Shown here: piece by piece, positions 1-8,666 of the stretch
How positions within the stretch are numbered: the stretch's first letter is position 1
Layout: every line of letters starts with the position of its first letter
Source: an uncultured Verrucomicrobiales bacterium
GTDB lineage: Bacteria > Verrucomicrobiota > Verrucomicrobiia > Verrucomicrobiales > Akkermansiaceae
Length of the DNA: 45,962 nucleotides
Assembly (NCBI GenBank): GCA_937905985.1
Contig: CALCWC010000094.1
Coordinates: forward strand, 1-45,962
Direction of reading: 5' to 3'
Position numbers and translations under genes: made by a program
The notes under the pieces: model-generated
What the model was told of the DNA's origin: nothing
Databases searched by the model: none
The model's input: only the letters and a program-made list of their open reading frames with translations

Positions 1-10
1 CGTGCTCCAT
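1..10 (-). CDS. Predicted 5' tip of a leftward gene, partial
   Basis: Only the start codon and two further codons are visible (ATG GAG CAC on the minus strand, ATG at 10-8). The call rests on position. A near-consensus promoter on the minus strand has its -10 box ending 8 nt before this ATG, the same spacing seen before several well-supported genes in the window. Nothing can be said about the product. The gene body lies outside the window. Confidence 0.4.
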
Positions 11-18
11 ACGGGAGG

Positions 19-47
19 ATTATAGCACGGTAGTATTAAGTTGCCAA
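19..47 (-). promoter_or_regulatory. Sigma-70-type promoter reading leftward
   Basis: On the minus strand -35 TTGGCA (47-42), a 17-bp spacer and a perfect -10 TATAAT (24-19). Transcription would start at about position 12, at or just before the ATG at position 10. Confidence 0.6.
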
Positions 48-65
48 GTCAATAACATGAGAAGC

Positions 66-762
66 CACATGTGTCCCAATAAATGGATTCTTGTTTTTCA
101 AGGAATTGATGGGCAATCGTTAGGGAAATTGCCCAAAGTTGAAGCCCCCCACTTGGTATTTTATCAGTAAAGGCGGCCGGAGACGTGCAACGGGATAGCG
201 GAGCCGCCCCGCCATACGTCCCGCTAGGCAGGACGAGGCGGGGTTCCCGTGCCGAGACGAGCCACCGTTGGTTACCCCCACGTTGACACGTGGGGCGAAT
301 TTTTGGTAGCACCCCCCGTTCGTCCGTCTTCGCGTGGCGCTACGCGCCCTTGCTACGCCGTGACAAGGCGGGGTGCGAATATAGCGCGCCCTTCGGGCGC
401 GTTCCAACGTAAGGGCCCGCCCTGCGGGGCATGCGCGGGCGGGAGTATGAAGCTGCCATTCATATAGCACGGCTCAGTGTTGTTGCAGTCTTGTGGGCGC
501 GGGAGCGTCACCCTGCGAATGCAGGGTGGTGATGAATCCGCGCGCGAAGCGCGCGCATGAACTGAAGCCATACCGATGGCGACTCAAAGTTAGCCCAGGC
601 CGGAAGGCCTGGGGGTAACCGCCGTCCTAACGTCTCTACACCGAACCCCGCTCCGCGGGGTGGATGGTGTCTCCCGTTGCATGTCTCTAAACCTTCAAGA
701 TTCGCCTTGCGTACCCCGACCACGCAAATTCATAGTTTCTAAAAATTATTGGGACACATGTG
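66..762. repeat. Hairpin-dense non-coding element with 17-bp terminal inverted repeats
   Basis: The segment is bounded by perfect inverted repeats, CACATGTGTCCCAATAA at 66-82 and its complement at 746-762. I see no credible gene inside, and the short ORFs lack protein-like composition. The interior is packed with GC-rich hairpins with 3-4 nt loops. They include 276-295 (CCCCACGT/ACGTGGGG), 385-401 (CGCGCCC/GGGCGCG), 509-528 (CACCCTGC/GCAGGGTG), 541-555, 594-613 (CCCAGGCC/GGCCTGGG) and 646-660 (CCCCGC/GCGGGG). The end motif recurs at 32819-32831. A non-autonomous mobile or repeat element is likely; a structured RNA is the alternative. Confidence 0.6.
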
Positions 763-829
763 CGGGGAATGGGGACGGCCCAATATGGATGAAAACACGC
801 GCATTCGTTCATGTGCGCGGAATATAGGC

Positions 830-858
830 TTGAACAGGGGGGGCAAAGAGTGTAAAAT
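830..858 (+). promoter_or_regulatory. Promoter of the hom-lysC operon
   Basis: TTGAAC at 830-835, 17-bp spacer, TAAAAT at 853-858. The hom ATG is only 11 nt beyond the -10 box, leaving a leader of about 5 nt and no room for a ribosome binding site. Confidence 0.6.
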
Positions 859-869
859 ATCGCCCGCGC

Positions 870-2186
870 ATGGATTCTAAGGCGTTACAGATAGGTTTGG
901 CCGGGCTTGGCACGGTGGGCACGGGGGTGTATGAGACCCTGTGCCGCAACCACGGTTTGCTGCAGGCGCGCACGGGCATCCCGTACGCGGTGAAGCGCGT
1001 GGCGGTGAGAGACATCCACCGCAAGCGCGATGTGGAGATTGCCCCCGCCCTGCTGACGGAAGACTGGCACGAACTGGTGGATGACCCGGAGATAGACATC
1101 ATCATCGAGCTGATAGGGGGCACGAGCGTGGCGTACGATCTGGTGAAGGCCGCGCTCATGGCCCGGAAGCCTGTGGTGACGGGCAACAAGGCGCTGCTGG
1201 CGGAATACGGCGGCGAACTGTTCCGCCTTTCCGCGGAAACGAGCACACCCCTGTACTTCGAGGCTTCCTGCGGCGGCGGCATCCCCATCATCCAGTGCCT
1301 GCAGAACTCCCTGGTCTGCAACCATGTCCGCCGCATCACGGGTATCATCAACGGCACCAGCAACTACATCCTCTCCTCCATGGAGCGCAAGGGCATCTCC
1401 TACCAAGAGGCCCTGGACGCAGCCCAGCGCAAGGGCTACGCGGAGGCGGACCCCACGCTGGACGTCAACGGGTGGGACGCCGCGCACAAGGCGCTCATCC
1501 TGGCCATGCTGGCGTACGGCACCCCGCTCTCTCCGGAGAGCATCGCCGTGTACGGCATCGATCGCGTCAGCCCGGTGGACTTCCACTTTGCGCGCGACCT
1601 GGGCTACAATATCAAGCTTTTGATGGTCATCCTGCACCATGAGGAGAGCGACACGCTGGAGCTGCGCGTGCAGCCGAGCTTCGTCTCCCGCCACCACATG
1701 CTCTCCAACGTGTACGGCGTGTTCAACGCCATTGCGGTACACGGCGACATTGTGGGCGAAACCATCTTCTACGGCCGCGGGGCCGGCAAGAACCCCACGG
1801 CCAGCGCCGTGCTGGGCGATGTGATGCTCGCCATGCGCGAACGCCGCCACCCGGAGTACCACAGCGGCTTCCACCCCTACACCAAGCAGCTCACCATCAT
1901 GCCGCTGGAGGACACCGTCACCCCGTACTATGTGCGTTTCCAGGTGGCGGACACCCCCGGCATCATCGCCACCATCGCCACCGAGCTTGCCAAGTTCGAC
2001 ATCGGCATCTCCGCCACCATGTCCCGCGAGCGCAAGGGCAACAAAGAATGCTGCGATTTGGTGTTCCTGCTGCACGCCTGCCCGTGGGGCACGCTGTGCC
2101 GCGCACTGGACCAGCTGGGCGAGCGCCCCGGCATTGCCCCCCACCCCGCCGTTTTCCGTATCGAAACCCTCAACGAAGAAGCATAA
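870..2186 (+). CDS. hom: Homoserine dehydrogenase
   Basis: Reduces L-aspartate-4-semialdehyde to L-homoserine with NAD(P)H, the branch towards threonine and methionine, in the cytoplasm. At 438 aa it has the usual length of the monofunctional enzyme. The Rossmann glycine motif GLGTVGTGV lies within the first 20 residues. The catalytic signature region is visible around residues 217-255 (TPLSPESIAVYGID, then DLGYNIKLL). From about residue 353 a C-terminal ACT domain (YYVRFQVADTPGIIATIA) suggests threonine feedback control. The start is fixed by the promoter 11 nt upstream; there is no Shine-Dalgarno sequence. lysC follows after 3 nt, so two enzymes of the aspartate pathway are co-transcribed. 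Confidence 0.96.
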   Translation: MDSKALQIGLAGLGTVGTGVYETLCRNHGLLQARTGIPYAVKRVAVRDIHRKRDVEIAPALLTEDWHELVDDPEIDIIIELIGGTSVAYDLVKAALMARKPVVTGNKALLAEYGGELFRLSAETSTPLYFEASCGGGIPIIQCLQNSLVCNHVRRITGIINGTSNYILSSMERKGISYQEALDAAQRKGYAEADPTLDVNGWDAAHKALILAMLAYGTPLSPESIAVYGIDRVSPVDFHFARDLGYNIKLLMVILHHEESDTLELRVQPSFVSRHHMLSNVYGVFNAIAVHGDIVGETIFYGRGAGKNPTASAVLGDVMLAMRERRHPEYHSGFHPYTKQLTIMPLEDTVTPYYVRFQVADTPGIIATIATELAKFDIGISATMSRERKGNKECCDLVFLLHACPWGTLCRALDQLGERPGIAPHPAVFRIETLNEEA

Positions 2187-2189
2187 CCC

Positions 2190-3416
2190 ATGGCACTCAT
2201 CGTCCAAAAATACGGCGGCTCGTCCGTCGGCAGCATCGACCGCATCCGCAACGTCGCACGCAGGCTCGTGGAAACCCAGCAGGCCGGCAACCGCGTCGTG
2301 GCCGTCGTCTCCGCCATGAGCGGCGTCACCGACCGCCTCATCGGCATGGCCCGAGAGGTCACCGAGAACCCGCCCACCCGCGAGCTGGACATGCTCATGG
2401 CCACCGGCGAGCAGCAGTCTATCGCCCTGCTGGGCATGGCCATCACGGAAATGGGCTACAAGGCCCGAAGCTTCACCGGGCGCCAGGCCGGCATCTTCAC
2501 CTACGGTTCCCACACACGAGCACGCATCCGCAACATCGACCCCTCAGCCGTCACCGCCGCATTGGATGACGGCTACATCTGCATCTGCGCGGGCTTCCAG
2601 GGCATTGCCGCAGACGGAGCCATCTGCACGCTCGGCCGCGGCGGGTCCGACTTGTCGGCCATAGCGCTGGCGGCGGCGGTGAAGGCGGACTTGTGCCAGA
2701 TCTACACGGACGTGGACGGTGTGTACACCTGCGATCCGCGCGTGGTGAAGGATGCTCGCAAGTTGCCCGTACTCTCTTACGACGAGATGCTGGAGATGGC
2801 CTCCAGCGGCTCGAAAGTCATGCAGGCCCGATCCGTCGAATTCGCCAAGAAATTCGGTGTGGTCTTCGAGGTCCGCAATTCCATGAACAACAACCCCGGT
2901 ACTATCGTGCAAGAAGAAACACCAGCCATGGAGTCCCTCGTCATTCGCGGCGTCTCCATTGAACGCAACCAGGCCCGCCTCACCATCTCCAACATCAGCG
3001 AGCCCGTCCCCTACACCGCCATCATCCTCTCCGCCCTTTCCGATGAGGAAATCAACGTGGACATGATTGTGGCCAACACCGCACACGACGGCCACGCCCG
3101 CCAATCTCTCACCATGAACATGAGCGACCTGGGCGCGGCGCAGGCGGCACTCCAGAAGGTTCTGCCGAAGTTTGGCCCGGAGGCCAAGCTGGAGACGGAG
3201 GCGGGATTGGCCAAGCTCTCCGTTGTGGGTGTCGGCATGCGCAGCAACTCCGGCGTGGCGGCCACCCTGTTCCGCGCGCTGGCGGACGCAGGGATTGAGA
3301 CCGGCATGATTGCCACCTCGGAAATCCGCATCACCACCACCGTGCCCGCAGCCGACATTGAGCAGGCCGCCCGCGTGGTGCACGACGCCTTCCACCTCAA
3401 CTCCGTTCAGGCGTGA
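2190..3416 (+). CDS. lysC: Aspartate kinase
   Basis: Phosphorylates L-aspartate to 4-phospho-L-aspartate, the first step to lysine, threonine, methionine and the peptidoglycan precursor diaminopimelate. At 408 aa it is a typical single-function aspartokinase. The N-terminal kinase motif KYGGSSVGS (residues 7-15) and SAMSGVTDRL are intact. The domain continues to about residue 240. Two ACT domains follow (about 265-340 and 345-408), the usual site of lysine/threonine feedback. It lies 3 nt after hom and overlaps the next gene by 4 nt (GTGA), so it sits in a translationally coupled operon. Confidence 0.96.
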   Translation: MALIVQKYGGSSVGSIDRIRNVARRLVETQQAGNRVVAVVSAMSGVTDRLIGMAREVTENPPTRELDMLMATGEQQSIALLGMAITEMGYKARSFTGRQAGIFTYGSHTRARIRNIDPSAVTAALDDGYICICAGFQGIAADGAICTLGRGGSDLSAIALAAAVKADLCQIYTDVDGVYTCDPRVVKDARKLPVLSYDEMLEMASSGSKVMQARSVEFAKKFGVVFEVRNSMNNNPGTIVQEETPAMESLVIRGVSIERNQARLTISNISEPVPYTAIILSALSDEEINVDMIVANTAHDGHARQSLTMNMSDLGAAQAALQKVLPKFGPEAKLETEAGLAKLSVVGVGMRSNSGVAATLFRALADAGIETGMIATSEIRITTTVPAADIEQAARVVHDAFHLNSVQA

Positions 3417-5092
3417 CGGAGGACGCTTCAGAGCAGCCCGGAGGCAAGGGCGCCACGGAGTTCAAACCCGTGGTGAAGGTGGCGGCTTGCGCCTTGCTGG
3501 CCGCCGCGGTTCTCGGCTCCGGATACGTTCTGTTCAACCTGGGATACAACCAGGGCTACCGTGAGGCATCAGCCTCGGAGAAGGTGGCAGAGGCCCTCAA
3601 CGAGGCCGCCGTCCGCAACCTCACCAACTTCATGCAGTCCTCCACCGCCAGCGATGATGAGCTGGAAGCCATGGTGCAGGACCCCGACACCGCGCTCTCC
3701 TGGATTCAGGACGAGCGCATACGGCGGGAGGCGGAGTGGCTGCTGGCGCAGTCGCTCACCCAGCGTGGGCGGGTGGAGCACGCGGTGAAGCTGCTTTCCG
3801 GGCTGTTCCGCAAGGTGCCCAAGGACGCCGTGTGGGCGCGCCGCGCGCTCAACGTGGGAGATGCCATGGTGGGTGCCCACCATGCAGACACCGCCGCTGC
3901 CTTCTACCGCTACGCCAGCGATATCTTTGCCGCAGAGAAATCCGCGCCGGAGCAGGCGGCCGCACTTTCCCGCATTGCCACCGCAGCCATTGCCGCCGGC
4001 AAGGGTAACGACGACCTGCTGCCCCAGCTGGAGGAAATCCTGAAAGAGGCCGCCCCGCTGGGGGATGAGGCCGCCACCCTGATTTCCAGCATCAACGTCT
4101 ATCTTGGCAACATCCACCGCGCCACAGGCAACCAGGCCGCGGCCGACCACTGCTACGCCGAGGCCCTGAAGTCCACAGGCGAGGACGAGGGCACGCTGAG
4201 CCCCGCCGCGCGCGTGTGCCGCGGCGCCGCGCTGCTGGTGAAAGGCGAGCGCGACCGCGCGGAAGAGCTGCTGAGCAGCGGCGAGAGTGCATTGGGCAAC
4301 AGTGCGTCGGACACGCTGTGCCGTGTGTTTGCGCTGCGGGAGCTGGCAGCCATTGCGGAGGAGCGCGGCAACCATTTGCAAGCGCTCGGCCTGCTGAACC
4401 GGGCAGAGGGCTTGGCGGAGGGAGCAGTGCCGCGCACAGACTTTTTCTGGCCCTGCCTGTACGGCCAGCGTGCCTGGGTGCAGCTGCTGCTGGAACAATA
4501 CTCCCCTGCCCTGACGGATTTCAACCGCGTGCTGGAGGGCTCCCGAGAACCCGCCCTGCGCGTGCAGGCGCTGGAGGGCGCGGGCCGCTGCCTGATGAAC
4601 ATGCAGCGCGCTGCGGAGGCCACCCCATTCTTCAACGACTGCCTCAACCTGCGCACAAAGCAGTTTGCGGACGACAAGGAATCGCTCGCCCGCGCCTGGA
4701 TTCTGGCAGCGCAGTCCTACGAGCCCCAAAAGAAGCCCCAGCAGGCGGCATCCGCCTATGCCCAGGCTCTCTCGCTCATGACCGTTGACAGCGGGAACTA
4801 CCGCGCCGCCGCCTTCGGGCGCGCCAAGGCACTGGCGGACGCCGGGCTCTGGCAACAATCCATGGAGGCTTGGCAAAACCTGGCACCCGTGGTGGCAAAG
4901 GACGATGAGGATTCCCTGGAGGTGCAGGAGGCAATAGCCGCTTGCATGCAACAGCTCAACCCCAACGTGACCGCCCCCGTGCCCGCGCCCGATGCCGCCG
5001 CACCTGCCGTGCAGCCGACCCAGGCCGCCCAGCCCACGCGCACGAAAGCCCGCCGCACATCCAACAAGCGCGCCACCCGCCGACGCAGATAA
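3413..5092 (+). CDS. Membrane-anchored TPR-repeat protein
   Basis: 559 aa beginning at a GTG that overlaps the lysC stop (GTGA). Residues about 21-42 form one hydrophobic helix (VAACALLAAAVLGSGYVLF), so the protein is probably a single-pass inner-membrane protein with its bulk outside the cytoplasm. The rest is alanine-rich helix-turn-helix repeat of TPR type (for example AAADHCYAEAL, AASAYAQAL). The C-terminal 40 residues are proline/alanine-rich and end in a basic Arg/Lys tail. The function is unknown; TPR arrays generally scaffold protein complexes. Position between amino-acid genes and murJ hints at an envelope role, but this is inference. It forms a pair with the next gene. Confidence 0.75.
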   Translation: MTEDASEQPGGKGATEFKPVVKVAACALLAAAVLGSGYVLFNLGYNQGYREASASEKVAEALNEAAVRNLTNFMQSSTASDDELEAMVQDPDTALSWIQDERIRREAEWLLAQSLTQRGRVEHAVKLLSGLFRKVPKDAVWARRALNVGDAMVGAHHADTAAAFYRYASDIFAAEKSAPEQAAALSRIATAAIAAGKGNDDLLPQLEEILKEAAPLGDEAATLISSINVYLGNIHRATGNQAAADHCYAEALKSTGEDEGTLSPAARVCRGAALLVKGERDRAEELLSSGESALGNSASDTLCRVFALRELAAIAEERGNHLQALGLLNRAEGLAEGAVPRTDFFWPCLYGQRAWVQLLLEQYSPALTDFNRVLEGSREPALRVQALEGAGRCLMNMQRAAEATPFFNDCLNLRTKQFADDKESLARAWILAAQSYEPQKKPQQAASAYAQALSLMTVDSGNYRAAAFGRAKALADAGLWQQSMEAWQNLAPVVAKDDEDSLEVQEAIAACMQQLNPNVTAPVPAPDAAAPAVQPTQAAQPTRTKARRTSNKRATRRRR

Positions 5093-5111
5093 CCTCTCCC
5101 TTTTCATCCGT

Positions 5112-6746
5112 ATGTACAGCCGCTTCCGCCCCACCCGCAAAAACAACTATGTGCTGCCCAAGCTGGCCATCGGCCTGATTATCGTCAGCCTGCTGCTGTG
5201 GGTACTCATGACCCGCAACGGGTCTGACGACGGAACATCCCAGGGCGGGCAGGACACCAACGCCAGCAGCTACGAGGCCAACGGAACCCTCACCCGCCTG
5301 CTGGACGACCTGTGTGGCGACAAGGCCCACCTGCTGGAGCTGGCCGACAACTTCCAAACCCGCACGGGCTGGATTGGCAACCAGGACACCCAGCAGCAGC
5401 TGCGCGCCCTGCTGGTTTCCCGCCTGGTGGACAACGACCTGTGGGCAGAGGCCGCCAAGATGATACCGGGCATCCTGAACGTGGTGTCGGTGGGCACGCT
5501 GGACCGCCTGGCGGATGCCGCCAACGCGCACAAGGATTTTGAACTGGAACAGAAAATAGACCGCCGCCTGCAGGAGGTGCTTCTCAAATCCCCCGCGGAC
5601 ACCCCGCTGCTGCTGAGTTCCATCCGGCGCGCATCCGAAGCGTGCATTGCCGCCGGGCACAACGATGAGGCCATCAAGATTATCTCCGTGCTGGACGGCC
5701 CCGCCGTCATGACCCGCATCAACACGCAGACGCTTGCCGCCGAAGCCGCCGACCTCCAGATGCTCCGCGCCAGCGTGAGCGAGGTCAAGGAACCCGTCCT
5801 CCAGCAAGCCCGCAACATCCTGGATAAAGCCAAGTGGCCCTCCTGCCCGGCCGCCTCCCGCCTTATGCTCGACGAGGTGGCCAACACCCTGCGCGACAAC
5901 CCGAACCTCAAAGGCCCCGCACTCAAGGAGCTGGAGGCCAAGCTGCTCCGTTGCCGCAGCCTCATGATGGAGTTCCCGGATCCGGACCACCGCATGCCGG
6001 AATGCTACCGCCTGCTCAGCGACCTGCGCACGCGCCTGCGCGACTTCGACGGCAGCACCAAGGCCCTGGAGCTTGCCGCCGCCTTCATGGAAAGCTACGG
6101 TGAGCTCTCCCCCCAGATGGAGCTGGAGCTCTACCGCGTCCGCTCCAAAGCCGCACTCGCCGCCCACAACGAGGAAAAGCTGGAGGAATGCTACCGCTGG
6201 CTCATGGAGCACGAAACCGACCCCGCGGGCACTTTCACCGCCATGGCGTACCTTATCGACCACACCGAGGGCGAAGAGCGCGCCAAGTTGCTGGAGCGCA
6301 CCTGGACGTTCCTGGATGCGAACCCGCGCATAGCCCAGGCCAACGGCACGGCGCGCGCCAAGGTGGCACAGGCCCTCGTTGAGCACTACGCCGCACAGGA
6401 GGAATACGCCAAAGCCATCAAATGGCTGCGCATCAACCGTGATTTGGCCGAGGCCGCCAACCCCGACCTCACCAACGGCGCGGCACTCAAGGCCAAGTAT
6501 GATTTGGCGCTCATGCTGCGAAAGGCCAAGCAGGACGGATCCGCCTCCGCCGCGTTCTATCAGATTTGCGAGGTCATTGAAAAGATGTCGGAGGAACAGC
6601 GCACCAAGCTGGACGCCGCCGCGCCGCGCCTGTACAAGGACTCCGTGCGCGAGTACGCCCGCACCCGCTACCTCATGGGCGACACCGCGCGCGCACGCGC
6701 CTGGTGCAAGAAAATCAAGGAGGGATTGCCGGACAAGACCCGCTGA
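5112..6746 (+). CDS. Membrane-anchored helical-repeat (TPR-like) protein
   Basis: 544 aa from the ATG at 5112, which puts a basic N-terminus (MYSRFRPTRKNNY) directly before one transmembrane helix (LAIGLIIVSLLLWVLM, residues about 18-33). An upstream in-frame ATG at 4992 lies inside the preceding gene and would add an implausible proline-rich extension. The remaining ~500 residues are helical repeats of TPR-like spacing. It begins 19 nt after the first TPR gene and ends 18 nt before murJ, so it belongs to the same operon. It has the same architecture as its neighbour, and the two may act together. No enzymatic motif is seen, and the function is unknown. Confidence 0.75.
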   Translation: MYSRFRPTRKNNYVLPKLAIGLIIVSLLLWVLMTRNGSDDGTSQGGQDTNASSYEANGTLTRLLDDLCGDKAHLLELADNFQTRTGWIGNQDTQQQLRALLVSRLVDNDLWAEAAKMIPGILNVVSVGTLDRLADAANAHKDFELEQKIDRRLQEVLLKSPADTPLLLSSIRRASEACIAAGHNDEAIKIISVLDGPAVMTRINTQTLAAEAADLQMLRASVSEVKEPVLQQARNILDKAKWPSCPAASRLMLDEVANTLRDNPNLKGPALKELEAKLLRCRSLMMEFPDPDHRMPECYRLLSDLRTRLRDFDGSTKALELAAAFMESYGELSPQMELELYRVRSKAALAAHNEEKLEECYRWLMEHETDPAGTFTAMAYLIDHTEGEERAKLLERTWTFLDANPRIAQANGTARAKVAQALVEHYAAQEEYAKAIKWLRINRDLAEAANPDLTNGAALKAKYDLALMLRKAKQDGSASAAFYQICEVIEKMSEEQRTKLDAAAPRLYKDSVREYARTRYLMGDTARARAWCKKIKEGLPDKTR

Positions 6747-6764
6747 ACCTGAAACCAAGCCGCC

Positions 6765-8630
6765 ATGTCGTCACTGCACAAAAAGAGCCTGATAGCCACC
6801 GCAGCCATCTTCTGCTGCCGTTTCACGGGGCTGCTGCGAGAGATTGTGTACACGCGGCTTTTCGGGGCCACGGGCGCGCTGGATGCATACCTGACAGCCT
6901 TCCGCATCCCGAACATGCTGCGCGACATGTTTGCCGAGGGTGCGCTCTCCCAAAGCTTCACCAGCGTGATGAGCAAGGTTGAGCATCAAGCCACCCCGGA
7001 GAAGGCGTGGCGTTTGGCCAACCGCGTGTACAGCCAGCTCACCTCGCTCATGATTTGCCTGGTGTCCATCGGCGTGTTGCTCGCGGGCACCTTCATGCAG
7101 GCCCTCTATCCGGAACGCGCCAACGTGGAGCTCTCCGCCCCGCCGCTGGAACTGCCGGAGGACAGCCTGATTGACGAATACGAGTTTTGTGCCACGTTTG
7201 AAAGCTTGAGCGAGAATGCGGATGGCATCAAAGTGGCTCGCTTCACCACCATCGAGCCCTGCGGCGCCATCAATTTCGACACGCCCTGCATCCGCCTCAA
7301 GCTAGTGGAGGAATTGAAGCCCGGCGACCAGGTGCAGCTCTGCACCACCTCCCGCAGCGGCACCCTGCAGCTGGAGCGCCGAAACTTCATGGGCCTCGCC
7401 ACAGACCTGTGCCGCATCATGTGGCCGTACATCCTCCTGGCGTCCCTCTCCGCGCTGTGCATGGGCGCGCTGAACGTGTTCGGCATCTTCGGCATCCCCA
7501 ACCTGGCCAGCGCGGCGTTCAACCTCACCACCATCGCCTTCGGCGCGGGAATCGGTTACTTGATAGACCCGCACTACGGGCCGCAGGCCCTGTACGGATT
7601 CGCCATTGCGGTGGTGCTGGGCGGCTTGGCGCAGATTCTGGTTCAGGTACCCAAGCTGCGGAAGCTGGGCTGGAAACCGGAGTGGAATATCGGGCTCTCC
7701 CTGCGCGGCGGCCTGCACTTTGTGGACCCCTACTCCAAGAAAGTGTGGTACCTGATGGTCCCCGGCATGATTGCCGCGGGCATCACTCAAACCAACATCT
7801 TCATCAATACCGCCTTCGCCCTGTACCTGGAGCCCGGCTCCGTTACCGCCCTGAGCTGCGGCTTCCACCTCTGGCAGCTGCCCGTTGCCCTGTTCGGCGT
7901 GGCCGTGGGCATGGTGGTCCTGCCCACGGTCTCCCGCATGACGCTTACCTCCGGCTCCCATGATATCTCCAAGCACCTGGCACGCGCCCTGCGCTTCATG
8001 GCGCTCTTTGCGGTTCCCTCCGCAGTCTTCCTGTCGATTTGGGGCGTGCAGATTGCCAGCGTGTTCTTCCAGGGCGGAAGGTTCGACGGCCATGCGGCGG
8101 AATTGACGGGGTCGGTGCTGGCATGCTACTCCCTGGGTTTGCTGGGCTATGCGGGCATGAAGGTGCTGCAGCCCATCTTCATGGCGCTGGAAAAACCCTG
8201 GGCTCCGGCCATACTGGCACTGGTGGCCTGCGCCATCTCCATCGCCATGAACTATGTGTTCGTCATGGTGTTTGACATGCCTGCACCGTATCTGGCGTTG
8301 ACCACCTCCGTGGTCACCACGCTCAACTGCCTGTTCTACTTCCTCTACCTGAGAAAGCTGCTGGGCGGTATGTCATGCGGCGTCTTGATACCGGGCGTGC
8401 TGCGCATCTGCGCGGCAGGTCTGGCGCTTGCCCTGGCCTGCCTGCTGGCCGAGGAGCTGTTGTTTGAGGACTTCACGGAGTGGAACTTCTTCTTGCGCCT
8501 GGGAGCCATGGCCGCAGGCGGCACCATAGGCGCCGCCATCTACATCTCGGCCTGCCGTCTCTTCCACGTCCCGGAAATCATTGAATTCTTCAACTATCTC
8601 CACCACCGCAAAGCCCCCCCGGCTCAATAG
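6765..8630 (+). CDS. murJ: Lipid II flippase MurJ with an extra periplasmic insert
   Basis: MOP-superfamily flippase that moves undecaprenyl-linked lipid II across the inner membrane for peptidoglycan synthesis. Known MurJ features are clear in residues 15-70: RFTGLLRE, FGATGALDAYLTAF, NMLRDMFAEGALSQSF, including the conserved arginines and aspartate. It is 621 aa against about 510 for the E. coli protein. Much of the excess is an insert of about 90 residues (about 117-206) between transmembrane helices 3 and 4, on the periplasmic side by family topology. The insert is beta-like and contains four cysteines. The remaining helices follow to the C-terminus. It is the last gene of the hom operon. 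Confidence 0.92.
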   Translation: MSSLHKKSLIATAAIFCCRFTGLLREIVYTRLFGATGALDAYLTAFRIPNMLRDMFAEGALSQSFTSVMSKVEHQATPEKAWRLANRVYSQLTSLMICLVSIGVLLAGTFMQALYPERANVELSAPPLELPEDSLIDEYEFCATFESLSENADGIKVARFTTIEPCGAINFDTPCIRLKLVEELKPGDQVQLCTTSRSGTLQLERRNFMGLATDLCRIMWPYILLASLSALCMGALNVFGIFGIPNLASAAFNLTTIAFGAGIGYLIDPHYGPQALYGFAIAVVLGGLAQILVQVPKLRKLGWKPEWNIGLSLRGGLHFVDPYSKKVWYLMVPGMIAAGITQTNIFINTAFALYLEPGSVTALSCGFHLWQLPVALFGVAVGMVVLPTVSRMTLTSGSHDISKHLARALRFMALFAVPSAVFLSIWGVQIASVFFQGGRFDGHAAELTGSVLACYSLGLLGYAGMKVLQPIFMALEKPWAPAILALVACAISIAMNYVFVMVFDMPAPYLALTTSVVTTLNCLFYFLYLRKLLGGMSCGVLIPGVLRICAAGLALALACLLAEELLFEDFTEWNFFLRLGAMAAGGTIGAAIYISACRLFHVPEIIEFFNYLHHRKAPPAQ

Positions 8631-8631
8631 C

Positions 8632-8644
8632 CCCGCGCTGCGGG
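8632..8644 (+). terminator. Weak hairpin after murJ
   Basis: CCCGC-GCT-GCGGG directly after the murJ stop, followed by a mixed T-rich stretch. This is a possible terminator separating murJ from the convergent gene. Confidence 0.3.
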
Positions 8645-8666
8645 TTGCGTTTTCGCCGCTTTCTCA

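Noticed and set aside
66..762. Possible CRISPR array or rRNA fragment
   Set aside because: The hairpins differ in sequence and spacing, with no regular repeat-spacer pattern and no recognisable rRNA signature.
885..2513. 542-codon minus-strand open frame opposite hom and lysC
   Set aside because: It lies wholly antisense to two well-supported enzymes; its His/Gly/Val-rich composition is the typical shadow of GC-rich coding DNA.
4956..6758. 600-codon minus-strand open frame opposite the second TPR gene
   Set aside because: Antisense shadow with no recognisable domain; the sense gene has a membrane anchor, repeats and operon spacing.
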